Shown here piece by piece: positions 47,258 through 54,991 of a stretch of DNA of 64,000 nucleotides (within the stretch, counting starts at the first letter, position 1; the number at the start of each line of letters is the position of its first letter). Source of the DNA: Neptuniibacter halophilus. GTDB lineage: Bacteria > Pseudomonadota > Gammaproteobacteria > Pseudomonadales > Balneatricaceae. Below the pieces are notes generated by a model. The model had not been told where the DNA came from, did not search any database, and was given only the letters and a program-made list of their open reading frames with translations. A program made the position numbers and the translations under genes. The stretch spans positions 1,116,001-1,180,000 of the forward strand of contig NZ_AP027292.1 of assembly GCF_030295765.1 (NCBI RefSeq). The letters are read 5' to 3'.

Positions 47258-48164
47258 TGAGTCAAATGCAATTCTGGTCGTCGAAGATGACCCGGTTTGC
47301 CTTAACCTGCTCTGCGAACTGCTTTTCAGCACCGGGTTTGAGCCGGTGGTGGCGACCCATGGTCAATCAGCTATAGAAAGGCTCGACCGTGAGTATGAAC
47401 TGATCATGCTCGATCTCTCACTGCCCGATATGTCCGGGCTGGAGGTACTGGAACAGATCCGGCAGAACGATCGCTATCAGGACACGCCGGTGATCTGCGT
47501 CACCGCATCCGATATGGATGCAGACATCTCCCGCGCCTTCTCTCTGGGGGCGATGGATTATGTGATTAAGCCCTACAACAACCATGTATTGCTCTCCAAA
47601 GTCAGCACATTTGTCGACTGGAAGCAGAAAACCCAGCGCCTGAAAGACCTCTCGACCATCGATAAACTCACCGGTGTGGATAACCGCCATCGTTTAGACG
47701 AAATTCTCAGCAATGAATGGCGTCGGGCTGCACGCAGCAGCAGCCCGCTCAGTGTGATTATGGTGGATATGGATAACTTTAAGGCGATTAATGATGGCCA
47801 CGGCCATCAGGCAGGTGACGAATGCCTGCAGGCGGTCGCTAATGTGCTGAAAGCCACTATCCGCCGCGCTGGCGATTACGTGATCCGCTATGGCGGCGAC
47901 GAGTTCACGCTGGTGCTGGCAAATACCGATAAAAACGCCGCAGTACAACTGGCAGAAAAAATCAGGACTCAGGTCAGCGGCGAAAACCCGGCCTGTCAGC
48001 AACTCAACAGTTTTCTGACGCCGCTACAATTGTCCGTGACCCTCGGCGTTGCCACTGAAGAGAAGCCAGCGCCAGAAGCCAGCCCGGACTCACTTATCCA
48101 CAACGCGGACAGTGTACTGGTTGCCGGCAAAGGCCGCGGCGAGAAAAACGCGGTACACAGCTAA
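47250..48164 (+). CDS. Receiver-GGDEF diguanylate cyclase
   Basis: The 304-residue protein has a receiver (DLSLPDMSGLEVL with the acceptor Asp just before it) and a GGDEF domain with intact RYGGDEF and an RAGD I-site five residues upstream. This is PleD/WspR architecture: phosphorylation should switch on c-di-GMP synthesis. The ATG at 47250 (MDNESNAILVVEDD) overlaps the hybrid kinase stop by eight bases, so it is coupled to it. It ends eight bases before the convergent manC gene. Confidence 0.93.
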   Translation: MDNESNAILVVEDDPVCLNLLCELLFSTGFEPVVATHGQSAIERLDREYELIMLDLSLPDMSGLEVLEQIRQNDRYQDTPVICVTASDMDADISRAFSLGAMDYVIKPYNNHVLLSKVSTFVDWKQKTQRLKDLSTIDKLTGVDNRHRLDEILSNEWRRAARSSSPLSVIMVDMDNFKAINDGHGHQAGDECLQAVANVLKATIRRAGDYVIRYGGDEFTLVLANTDKNAAVQLAEKIRTQVSGENPACQQLNSFLTPLQLSVTLGVATEEKPAPEASPDSLIHNADSVLVAGKGRGEKNAVHS

Positions 48165-48172
48165 TCTGCTGA

Positions 48173-49645
48173 TTACTGCTCATCTTCCGGCCGATCGGCG
48201 TCTGCCGGGCGGCCGTAAAGATCATTCAGGCGAACAATATCGTCTTCGCCGAGGTATTCGCCGCTCTGCACTTCAATCATAACCAGATCGATCAGACCGG
48301 GATTACTCAGGCGGTGGCGATTACCGGCCGGAATATAGGTCGATTCATTGGTATTGAGGAAGAAACTGCGCTCTCCGTTTTCTACCTTGGCCATTCCACT
48401 GACCACCACCCAGTGCTCGCTACGGTGGTGGTGTATCTGTAACGACAGTGACTGCCCCGCCCGTACCAGAATCCGCTTGATCTTAAACCGCTCTCCCGCT
48501 TCCAGCACCGTATAGGTACCCCAGGGGCGATGCACCGTCTGATGCAGACGACAGGCATCATGCTGTCGACGGGTCAGCTCAGCCACAACCTTATTTACAT
48601 CCTGACTGCTGGCGGCATCTGCCACCAGCAATGCATCCGGCGTGTCGACGATAATCAGATCCTGCAGCCCCACCGCGCCGGTCACACGATACGGCGAATC
48701 AATAAAGCAGCCGGTTGTGTTGTGGGTAATGACTTCGCCCTGAATCTGATTACCCTGCTCATCCTCAGGGTAATGCTCACGTAAAGACAACCAGGAGCCC
48801 ACATCGCTCCAGCCCGGATCGCAAGGCACCACCGCTACCTGTTCCGAGCGCTCCATCAGCGCATAATCAATGGAGATATCCGGCGCTTTAGCAAAGCTGA
48901 CCGGCTCCAGCTCACGCTGACGCAGGCTGGCATTTTCAATACAGTCACTGGCGCTGAAACTCTCTCTGGCAGCCTGCAACACTGCGGGGGCGTGCTCCTG
49001 CATCTGTTGCAGTAACAATCTGGCCGGGAAACAGAACATGCCGGAATTCCAGAGAACATTGCCCGCGTCCAGCAACTGCTGCGCCCGCTCTGCATCAGGC
49101 TTTTCAATAAACCGCGTAACCGCTGATCCGGCCCCCAGAGTTGCACCGGTTTCGATATAACCAAACCCGGTTTCCGCCCGGCTCGGCTGAATCCCAAACG
49201 TCACCAGATATCCCTGTTCGGCCAGAGTACGTGCCTTGCTGACCGCTTCGATAAACGCACCACAATCGCTGATCAGATGATCCGCAGGCAACACCAGAAA
49301 CAGCGCATCCTCGCTGAAATGCTGCTGCAGATGCAGAGCTGCCACCGTCACCGCCACCGCGGTATTACGCCCTTCAGGTTCCAGCACCAGATCGATTCCC
49401 TGCTGACAGTTCAATGCCCGGTATTCATCCAGTGTGCGAAACAACAACTCCCGGTTTGTGACAGTCACGATCCGCTCAACTTCCGGCAGTTGCAGGGCCC
49501 GGAGAAACGTCTGCTGCAACAGCGAATGTGCCTCGTTGATACGCATAAAGGGCTTGGGCATATGCTGCCGCGACACCGGCCACAGGCGAGTGCCGGAGCC
49601 TCCGGAGATAATGCAGGGAATTAGCGGCGCTGGCCGGCTCATCAA
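48173..49645 (-). CDS. manC: Mannose-1-phosphate guanylyltransferase/mannose-6-phosphate isomerase
   Basis: The 490-residue bifunctional enzyme makes GDP-mannose for surface polysaccharides. The N-terminal nucleotidyltransferase has ISGGSGTRLWPVSRQHMPKP and FIEKPD; the C-terminal cupin isomerase has RPWGTYTVLEAGERFKIKRI and HHHRSEHWVVVSGMAKV. It is alone, with no other sugar nucleotide genes nearby. Two adjacent Met codons are possible starts. Placement next to c-di-GMP genes fits exopolysaccharide control, but this is only suggestive. Confidence 0.94.
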   Translation of the reverse strand: MMSRPAPLIPCIISGGSGTRLWPVSRQHMPKPFMRINEAHSLLQQTFLRALQLPEVERIVTVTNRELLFRTLDEYRALNCQQGIDLVLEPEGRNTAVAVTVAALHLQQHFSEDALFLVLPADHLISDCGAFIEAVSKARTLAEQGYLVTFGIQPSRAETGFGYIETGATLGAGSAVTRFIEKPDAERAQQLLDAGNVLWNSGMFCFPARLLLQQMQEHAPAVLQAARESFSASDCIENASLRQRELEPVSFAKAPDISIDYALMERSEQVAVVPCDPGWSDVGSWLSLREHYPEDEQGNQIQGEVITHNTTGCFIDSPYRVTGAVGLQDLIIVDTPDALLVADAASSQDVNKVVAELTRRQHDACRLHQTVHRPWGTYTVLEAGERFKIKRILVRAGQSLSLQIHHHRSEHWVVVSGMAKVENGERSFFLNTNESTYIPAGNRHRLSNPGLIDLVMIEVQSGEYLGEDDIVRLNDLYGRPADADRPEDEQ

Positions 49646-49798
49646 TCAGTTTCCTTGGTGGATTATGCGGCTCGAAGGTTCACAACAGCCGGGACTCAAA
49701 TCTGTGTGGGATTATACATGCAGAGCAGAGGCAGATCCTAAACCCGGCGCCGGTACAATGAACCGGTAAACAGCTCGGGATGATCAGTAAAGAAGGGC

Positions 49799-49835
49799 GA
49801 AAAAAACAGACCAGCCCGATGGCTGGTCTGGTCAC
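49799..49835 (-). terminator. Terminator after the polyamine-binding protein gene (minus strand)
   Basis: On the minus strand CAGACCAGCC and GGCTGGTCTG form a 10-bp stem around ATCG, followed by TTTTTTT. It is about 40 bases after the potF-like stop. Confidence 0.9.
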
Positions 49836-49875
49836 AGAAAGCGCGGCAGGCAGAAACCGCGCGGGCGGGTACCTG

Positions 49876-50997
49876 TCAGGTACGGTTCACCTTAAAGTCG
49901 CTCCAGAGGCGGGTCAGGACCCGATCAATTTTCTTCGGCAACACTTTCAGAGAGAACAGGTTCTGTTTCACTTCTTCCGTTGGATAGATGGTTTCATCCT
50001 GCTTGATCTCATCATCCACCAGCGGCGTGGAAGCCATATTCGCATTGGCGTATGCCACGTAGTTACTCACATCAGCAATCACATCAGCACGCAGCAGGTA
50101 GTCGAGCAACTGGTGAGCCTGTTTCGGGTTCGGTGAATCCGCCGGAATCGCGAGCATATCGAACCAGACCGCAGTCCCCTCTTTCGGGATGGTGTAGGCA
50201 ATTTTCACTCCGTTACCGTTTTCTTCCGCACGCGTCGCGCTCTGCAGTACGTCACCAGACCAGCCGATGGCTACACAGATATCGCCATTGGCGAGGTCGT
50301 TAATGTATTTTGAGGAGTGGAAGTAGGTGATATGCGGACGCATCTGATTGAGCAGTTTAGCGACCTCAGAGTCGCCACGGTAATCCGCCTTGTCGGGGCT
50401 GTTCGGGTCTTTACCCAGATAGTTGAGGGCGATGGGCACAATCTCACCCGGTGCATCAAGAATCGCCACCCCGCAGGATGAGAGTTTCTCCAGATACTCC
50501 GGCTTAAAGAACAGATCCCAACTGTTCACCGGAGCATCTTCACCCAACGCTTCGCGCACCTGATCGACGTTGTAGCCAATGCCGGTAGTTCCCCAGAGAT
50601 ACGGAATACCGTAACGGTTTTCCGGGTCGACCTCAGAGAGCACCTTCATCAGGCCCGGATCGAGGTTTTTGTAGTGAGGCAGTTGATTACGGTCCAGCTC
50701 CTGAAACACCCCCGCCATGATCTGCCGGCCCATAAACTGTGAGCTGGGCACAACCAGGTCGAAACCTGAGCCGCCTGCCATCAGCTTGGCTTCCAGGACT
50801 TCATTACTGTCAAACACGTCATAGGTAACGTCGACACCGGATTCCTGCTTAAAGTTATCCAGGGTGTCTGGCGCAATGTAGTCCGACCAGTTAAAAAACT
50901 TGACGGAGGTATCTGCCGCCGCTGGCATAGCCAGCATACAGCCCAGTGCCAGGGCAGAGAGTTTCTGGGTAAAGGTAGTATTGCTCTGGAGTTTCAT
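49876..50997 (-). CDS. Putrescine/polyamine ABC transporter substrate-binding protein
   Basis: The 373-residue protein has a signal peptide (about 1-28, ending PAAADTS) and the PotF/PotD fold, seen in VKFFNWSDYIAPDTLDNFKQESG, FDLVVPSSQF, RYGIPYLWGTTGIGYN and VAIGWSGDVLQ. It binds putrescine or spermidine in the periplasm. No permease or ATPase is in the window; they would be elsewhere, or the protein works with the Puu pathway only. It is 83 bases downstream of puuA on the same strand and ends at a strong terminator. Confidence 0.9.
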   Translation of the reverse strand: MKLQSNTTFTQKLSALALGCMLAMPAAADTSVKFFNWSDYIAPDTLDNFKQESGVDVTYDVFDSNEVLEAKLMAGGSGFDLVVPSSQFMGRQIMAGVFQELDRNQLPHYKNLDPGLMKVLSEVDPENRYGIPYLWGTTGIGYNVDQVREALGEDAPVNSWDLFFKPEYLEKLSSCGVAILDAPGEIVPIALNYLGKDPNSPDKADYRGDSEVAKLLNQMRPHITYFHSSKYINDLANGDICVAIGWSGDVLQSATRAEENGNGVKIAYTIPKEGTAVWFDMLAIPADSPNPKQAHQLLDYLLRADVIADVSNYVAYANANMASTPLVDDEIKQDETIYPTEEVKQNLFSLKVLPKKIDRVLTRLWSDFKVNRT

Positions 50998-51080
50998 TAT
51001 CTAGCCTCATTGTTATTGTTGCTAAAACTATCGCCGGCAAAAACTACCCGCGACAACTTATCTCCGGAAACCGGGCCGCA

Positions 51081-52457
51081 TCATACCGTGGTCAGGAACC
51101 ACTGACTTTCGAGCTCGGTTACGTGTCGTTCAAATTCCGCCAGTTCCGCCTGTTTGCAGGTAATAAACAGATCGACAAACGCTTCAGACAGGTAGCTCTT
51201 CAGAACATCGCTGCGTTGTAGCTGGTCCAGCGAGTCCACCAATCGCAGTGGCAGGTTTGCCCCATCCTGATCAAAAGCGTTATCCACAACCCGCGCTTCA
51301 GGCTGTAACTGGTGACGGATACCATGGTCGATTGCCGCCAGAATCACCGCCATCACCAGATAGGGGTTGGCGTCGGCGCCGGATACCCGGTGCTCTATGC
51401 GTTTGGCCTGCTCATCACCTGCCGGTATACGCACTGAAGCGGTACGGTTATCGATGCCCCAGTTAGCCGCCATAGGCACGTAATACTCAGGGCGCATCCG
51501 TCGGTAAGAGTTCACATTCGGGCAGAAAAACGCCATCGACTCAGGCATCAGCTCAACCAGACCGGCAATGGCATGCTCCATCAACTGGCTCATCTCCTTT
51601 CCGGCCTCGGCAAACAGGTTGTTGCCCTGCTCATCAACCAGACTGGCGTGAATATGCATGCCATTGCCCGCCTCTCCGGCATAAGGCTTAGCCATAAATG
51701 ACGCCTCCATGCCGTGTTTTTCTGCCACCGCTTTTATGACCCGCTTCAGCAAAATCGCATTGTCGCAGGCAGCGAGAGGGTCACGCTGGTGCTTCAGGTT
51801 GATCTCAAACTGGCCGGGGGCATACTCTGCAACCGCCGTATCTGCCGGTATATTCTGCTGCGCGGTCATCTGCGCAATGTCTTCAAGAAAATCGCTGTAC
51901 TCATCCAGCACATTGATCGAGTACACCTGCGTATGCTCTTCCCGCTTGCCGGTACGCGGGGAGATCGGCGGCTGGGGACGGCCGTTGGCATCACGCTCCC
52001 GATCCACCAGATAGAACTCCAGCTCTACTGCGACAACAGGATAGAGTCCCTGCTGATGCAGACGCTCCACTACAGAAGCCAGTATGTGCCGGGGGTCGGC
52101 AAAAAACGGTGTGCCATCTGCCTCATACATATTCATCAATGCCTGAGCGATTGGTCGACGCTGCCAGGGAGCCAGACTCAGACTACCCGGCAACAGTTTG
52201 CAGATCCGGTCCGGCTCGCCAATCTGCAAACCCAGTCCGCACTCTTCTACGGTCTTACCAGTAATATCCAGCGAGAAAATGGAAGCGGGCATCGCAGCGC
52301 CCGACCGACTGATCTTACTCAGGCTGGCGCGTTCAATGCGCTTACCCCGGGTAATACCATTGAGGTCGCAGATCAGCAGATCAACCGCCTCCACACCCGG
52401 ATTCTGTTCAAGAAACTGATCAACCTCGCCCTGCTGATGTGAAAAAGCCACTGACAT
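51081..52457 (-). CDS. puuA: Gamma-glutamylputrescine synthetase (glutamine synthetase family)
   Basis: ATP-dependent ligation of glutamate to putrescine, the first step of the Puu pathway. The 458-residue product is a class I glutamine-synthetase-like ligase with VDLLICDLNGITRGKRI near the N-terminus, MEASFMAKPYAGEAGNGMHIHASL, and RIPAGDEQAKRIEHRVSGADANPYLVMA. The ATG at 52457 (MSVAFSH) has GGAG upstream; a TTG four codons earlier is unlikely. It is divergent from puuB and linked to the puuR-like regulator and a polyamine-binding protein, which supports the substrate. Confidence 0.88.
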   Translation of the reverse strand: MSVAFSHQQGEVDQFLEQNPGVEAVDLLICDLNGITRGKRIERASLSKISRSGAAMPASIFSLDITGKTVEECGLGLQIGEPDRICKLLPGSLSLAPWQRRPIAQALMNMYEADGTPFFADPRHILASVVERLHQQGLYPVVAVELEFYLVDRERDANGRPQPPISPRTGKREEHTQVYSINVLDEYSDFLEDIAQMTAQQNIPADTAVAEYAPGQFEINLKHQRDPLAACDNAILLKRVIKAVAEKHGMEASFMAKPYAGEAGNGMHIHASLVDEQGNNLFAEAGKEMSQLMEHAIAGLVELMPESMAFFCPNVNSYRRMRPEYYVPMAANWGIDNRTASVRIPAGDEQAKRIEHRVSGADANPYLVMAVILAAIDHGIRHQLQPEARVVDNAFDQDGANLPLRLVDSLDQLQRSDVLKSYLSEAFVDLFITCKQAELAEFERHVTELESQWFLTTV

Positions 52458-52636
52458 GCTGAACTCCAAAGCCTAATTTTTTATTGTAAATTATTTTATT
52501 CACCCGCATTAAACCAAAACAAAAAGCGAGCGATATTTGAATCAATTTAGAACAAATAATTAGCAAATGACGTCTTAATGTCAATTTTAATCTTCAAAAA
52601 AAGCCAAAATGCTGGCAAAGTGATCCTTAAAGATGC

Positions 52637-52677
52637 GCACACTTAAGATTCAGTGTAAAAAATAATGCACACTTATG
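52637..52677. promoter_or_regulatory. Direct repeats between puuA and puuB
   Basis: GCACACTTAAG (52637-52647) and GCACACTTATG (52667-52677) are near-identical 11-bp words with a 30-bp period, about three helical turns. An inverted relative (AGTGTAA) lies between them. They sit in the AT-rich divergent spacer and may be operators for the PuuR-like regulator. Confidence 0.5.
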
Positions 52678-52731
52678 GAGCGCCTCATCACCAGATGATT
52701 GCCACTTACAGAATAAAAAGCAGGTCACCTT

Positions 52732-54024
52732 ATGAGCGCCACGTACTCTGATAACTATTACGCAAACTCCATGAACGCTTCTCCTGAATATCCTCAGCTA
52801 AAGGGTAGCCACCGGGTGGATATTGCCATTATTGGCGGGGGATTCACCGGCGTTGCTACCGCCGTCGAACTTGCGGAAAAAGGCTATAAAGTTGCTCTGG
52901 TGGAAGAGAATAAGATTGGCTGGGGAGCCACCGGCCGGAACGGCGGTCAGGTGACCGGCTCCCTGTCCGGGGATCAGGCGATTCTCAAACAACTTCGCCC
53001 CAAATTAGGGCAACGGGCCGCCGAGGATTTTCTCTGGCATCTGCGCTGGCGCGGCCACGAAATCATTAAAAGCCGGGTAGAGAAATATAACATCCAGTGT
53101 GATCTGAAATTTGGCCACCTGCATACCGCCTATAAGCCCTCACATATGAAAGAGCTTGAGGAAAATTATCACGAGGCGATCTCCCGCGGCATGGTCGGGG
53201 ATGTTGAACTGATTGATGCAGGGCATATCCGCGATTATCTGGAATCAGATCTCTACCATGGAGGTTTGCTGAACCGGAAAAATATGCACCTTCACTCGCT
53301 TAACCTCTGTCTGGGAGAAGCGGCGGCCGCCGCGTCACAGGGCGCATTGATCTTCGAAAACTCACGGGTCAGCGAGATTCTTCACGGCACAACACCGACG
53401 CTTGTTTCTGACAAAGGGCAGATTACGGCCAACAGCATCATACTGGCAGGTAACGCCTACCACCGACTGGGCGGTAAGAAACTCAAGGGGATGATTATTC
53501 CTGCCTGCGGCGGCAATCTGACCACGGCTCCCCTCGGCGAGGAGGTCGCTGACAAAATAAACCCTCATGATCTGGCCGTGTACGACTGCCGGTTTGTGCT
53601 GGACTATTATCGTCTGACCGCCGACAAACGCCTCATGTTTGGTGGCGGTGCCAACTATTCAGGCCGCGAATCCCGGGATATTGAAGCTGAGCTGCGCCCG
53701 GCAATCGAACGCACATTCCCGCGTCTGAAAGGCGTAGACATTGAGTATACCTGGAGCGGAATGATGGGCATCGCCGTAAATCGCATCCCACAGTTAGGTC
53801 GTCTCTCGGATAATGTGTTTTATGCTCAGGCCTATTCCGGGCATGGTATCGGCCTGACCCATATCATCGCCGAGATTATGGCCGATGCGGTTTCCGGGTC
53901 TATGCAGAAATATGACCTGTTTGCCGACTTTAAGCATATCCGTCTGCCGTTTGGTGGCTGGGCCAATAATCAGTTGATGGCCGCCGGCATGTGGTATTAC
54001 GGCTTAATGGAAAAGCTGCGCTGA
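52732..54024 (+). CDS. puuB: Gamma-glutamylputrescine oxidase (FAD)
   Basis: Oxidises gamma-glutamylputrescine to the aldehyde with release of ammonia and H2O2. The 430-residue product is a DAO-type flavoenzyme: the FAD motif IAIIGGGFTGVATAVELAEKG near residue 30, IGWGATGRNGGQV and the C-terminal GIAVNRIPQLGR with YSGHGIGLTHIIAEIMADA. It is the second step after PuuA and is divergent from it; the regulator gene follows about 80 bases downstream. Confidence 0.9.
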   Translation: MSATYSDNYYANSMNASPEYPQLKGSHRVDIAIIGGGFTGVATAVELAEKGYKVALVEENKIGWGATGRNGGQVTGSLSGDQAILKQLRPKLGQRAAEDFLWHLRWRGHEIIKSRVEKYNIQCDLKFGHLHTAYKPSHMKELEENYHEAISRGMVGDVELIDAGHIRDYLESDLYHGGLLNRKNMHLHSLNLCLGEAAAAASQGALIFENSRVSEILHGTTPTLVSDKGQITANSIILAGNAYHRLGGKKLKGMIIPACGGNLTTAPLGEEVADKINPHDLAVYDCRFVLDYYRLTADKRLMFGGGANYSGRESRDIEAELRPAIERTFPRLKGVDIEYTWSGMMGIAVNRIPQLGRLSDNVFYAQAYSGHGIGLTHIIAEIMADAVSGSMQKYDLFADFKHIRLPFGGWANNQLMAAGMWYYGLMEKLR

Positions 54025-54104
54025 TCGGATTGCTTCCGCAAGCATCAGTGCTACTGATACAATACAGGCTCATCATTATGTAACCATTGAGAAGGAACCG
54101 CGTT

Positions 54105-54647
54105 GTGGAAGTGGGTGACCGTCTGAAAAAAATCCGCGAGATCTACGGCCTCTCACAGCGCGAGCTGGCCAAGCGGGTTGGCCTGACCAACAGCACCATC
54201 TCGTCGATTGAACGCAACAGCGTCAGTCCGTCGATCGCATCGCTGAAGAAAATCCTCAGCGGCATTCCGATGACCATTACCGAGTTTTTTACCGTCGATC
54301 TGGAAGACAAAAAAAAGGTGGTCTACCGCGCGGATGAATTGATCGATATGGGTTCCGACGGTGTCGAATGGAAACTGGTGGGCCGCCCTGACGGCCCGCG
54401 CGCGCTGGCTTTACTGATTGAGACATTTGCCCCGGGAGCCGACACCGGCACCGAACTGATGGAACATGAGGGCGAGGAAGCCGGCACGGTGATTGAGGGT
54501 AAAATCGAGATTGTGGTGGGCGGGGAGTCTTATCTGCTGAACGAAGGCGACAGCTATACCTTCCCGACCAATATCCCCCACCGCTTCAGGAACCGGAGCA
54601 ACAAGCGCTGCCGCATCGTCAGTGCCCATACGCCACCGTCACTCTGA
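54105..54647 (+). CDS. puuR: PuuR-like HTH-cupin regulator
   Basis: The 180-residue protein has an N-terminal XRE helix-turn-helix (LSQRELAKRVGLTNSTISSIERNSVSPSIASLKKIL) and a C-terminal cupin (HEGEEAGTVIEGKIEIVVGGESYLL and IPHRFRNRS). It ends SAHTPPSL, close to the E. coli PuuR C-terminus. PuuR represses polyamine catabolism and is released by putrescine. The GTG at 54105 has GAAGGA eight bases upstream; a longer frame from TTG at 54087 would include that site itself, so I reject it. Confidence 0.88.
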   Translation: MEVGDRLKKIREIYGLSQRELAKRVGLTNSTISSIERNSVSPSIASLKKILSGIPMTITEFFTVDLEDKKKVVYRADELIDMGSDGVEWKLVGRPDGPRALALLIETFAPGADTGTELMEHEGEEAGTVIEGKIEIVVGGESYLLNEGDSYTFPTNIPHRFRNRSNKRCRIVSAHTPPSL

Positions 54648-54658
54648 AGCGTCAGCGG

Positions 54659-54889
54659 CTACTTTTTCAGTTTCAGGATGGGCCTTTTCGGCTTGCTGAT
54701 AACAGGTGCCGCACCTTTGCTGTTCGCCGCAAAGTCGATCCCCTCCCGGATCATCAACGCGAGCTGCGGGGCCGGCAAGCCCTGCCCGCCCGAGATGGAG
54801 AGGTTCATCGGCTGACTGAAATTACCTTCGATGACCTCAATAGCCAACCCCGAACGATGAATCACCTGACGACCCTCTACTGACCACAT
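54659..54889 (-). CDS. Small conserved-looking protein of unknown function
   Basis: A 76-residue protein MWSVEGRQVIHRSGLAIEVIEG..., with no membrane segment, a basic C-terminal tail (SKPKRPILKLKK) and LPAPQLALMIREGIDFA. I do not recognise a named family, although the beginning has the look of small conserved proteins of related bacteria. It is convergent with the puuR-like gene (11 bases apart) and lies about 100 bases downstream of the GGDEF-EAL gene on the same strand. Confidence 0.6.
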   Translation of the reverse strand: MWSVEGRQVIHRSGLAIEVIEGNFSQPMNLSISGGQGLPAPQLALMIREGIDFAANSKGAAPVISKPKRPILKLKK

Positions 54890-54991
54890 ACCACAGCCCC
54901 ATCCACACGCTTAATTTTTGCTGCGCAATATACAGGTCAGCCTCCTCAGGAGACAAGGGATTATCGCCAAATCACCCTGAAAGTAGTATGA

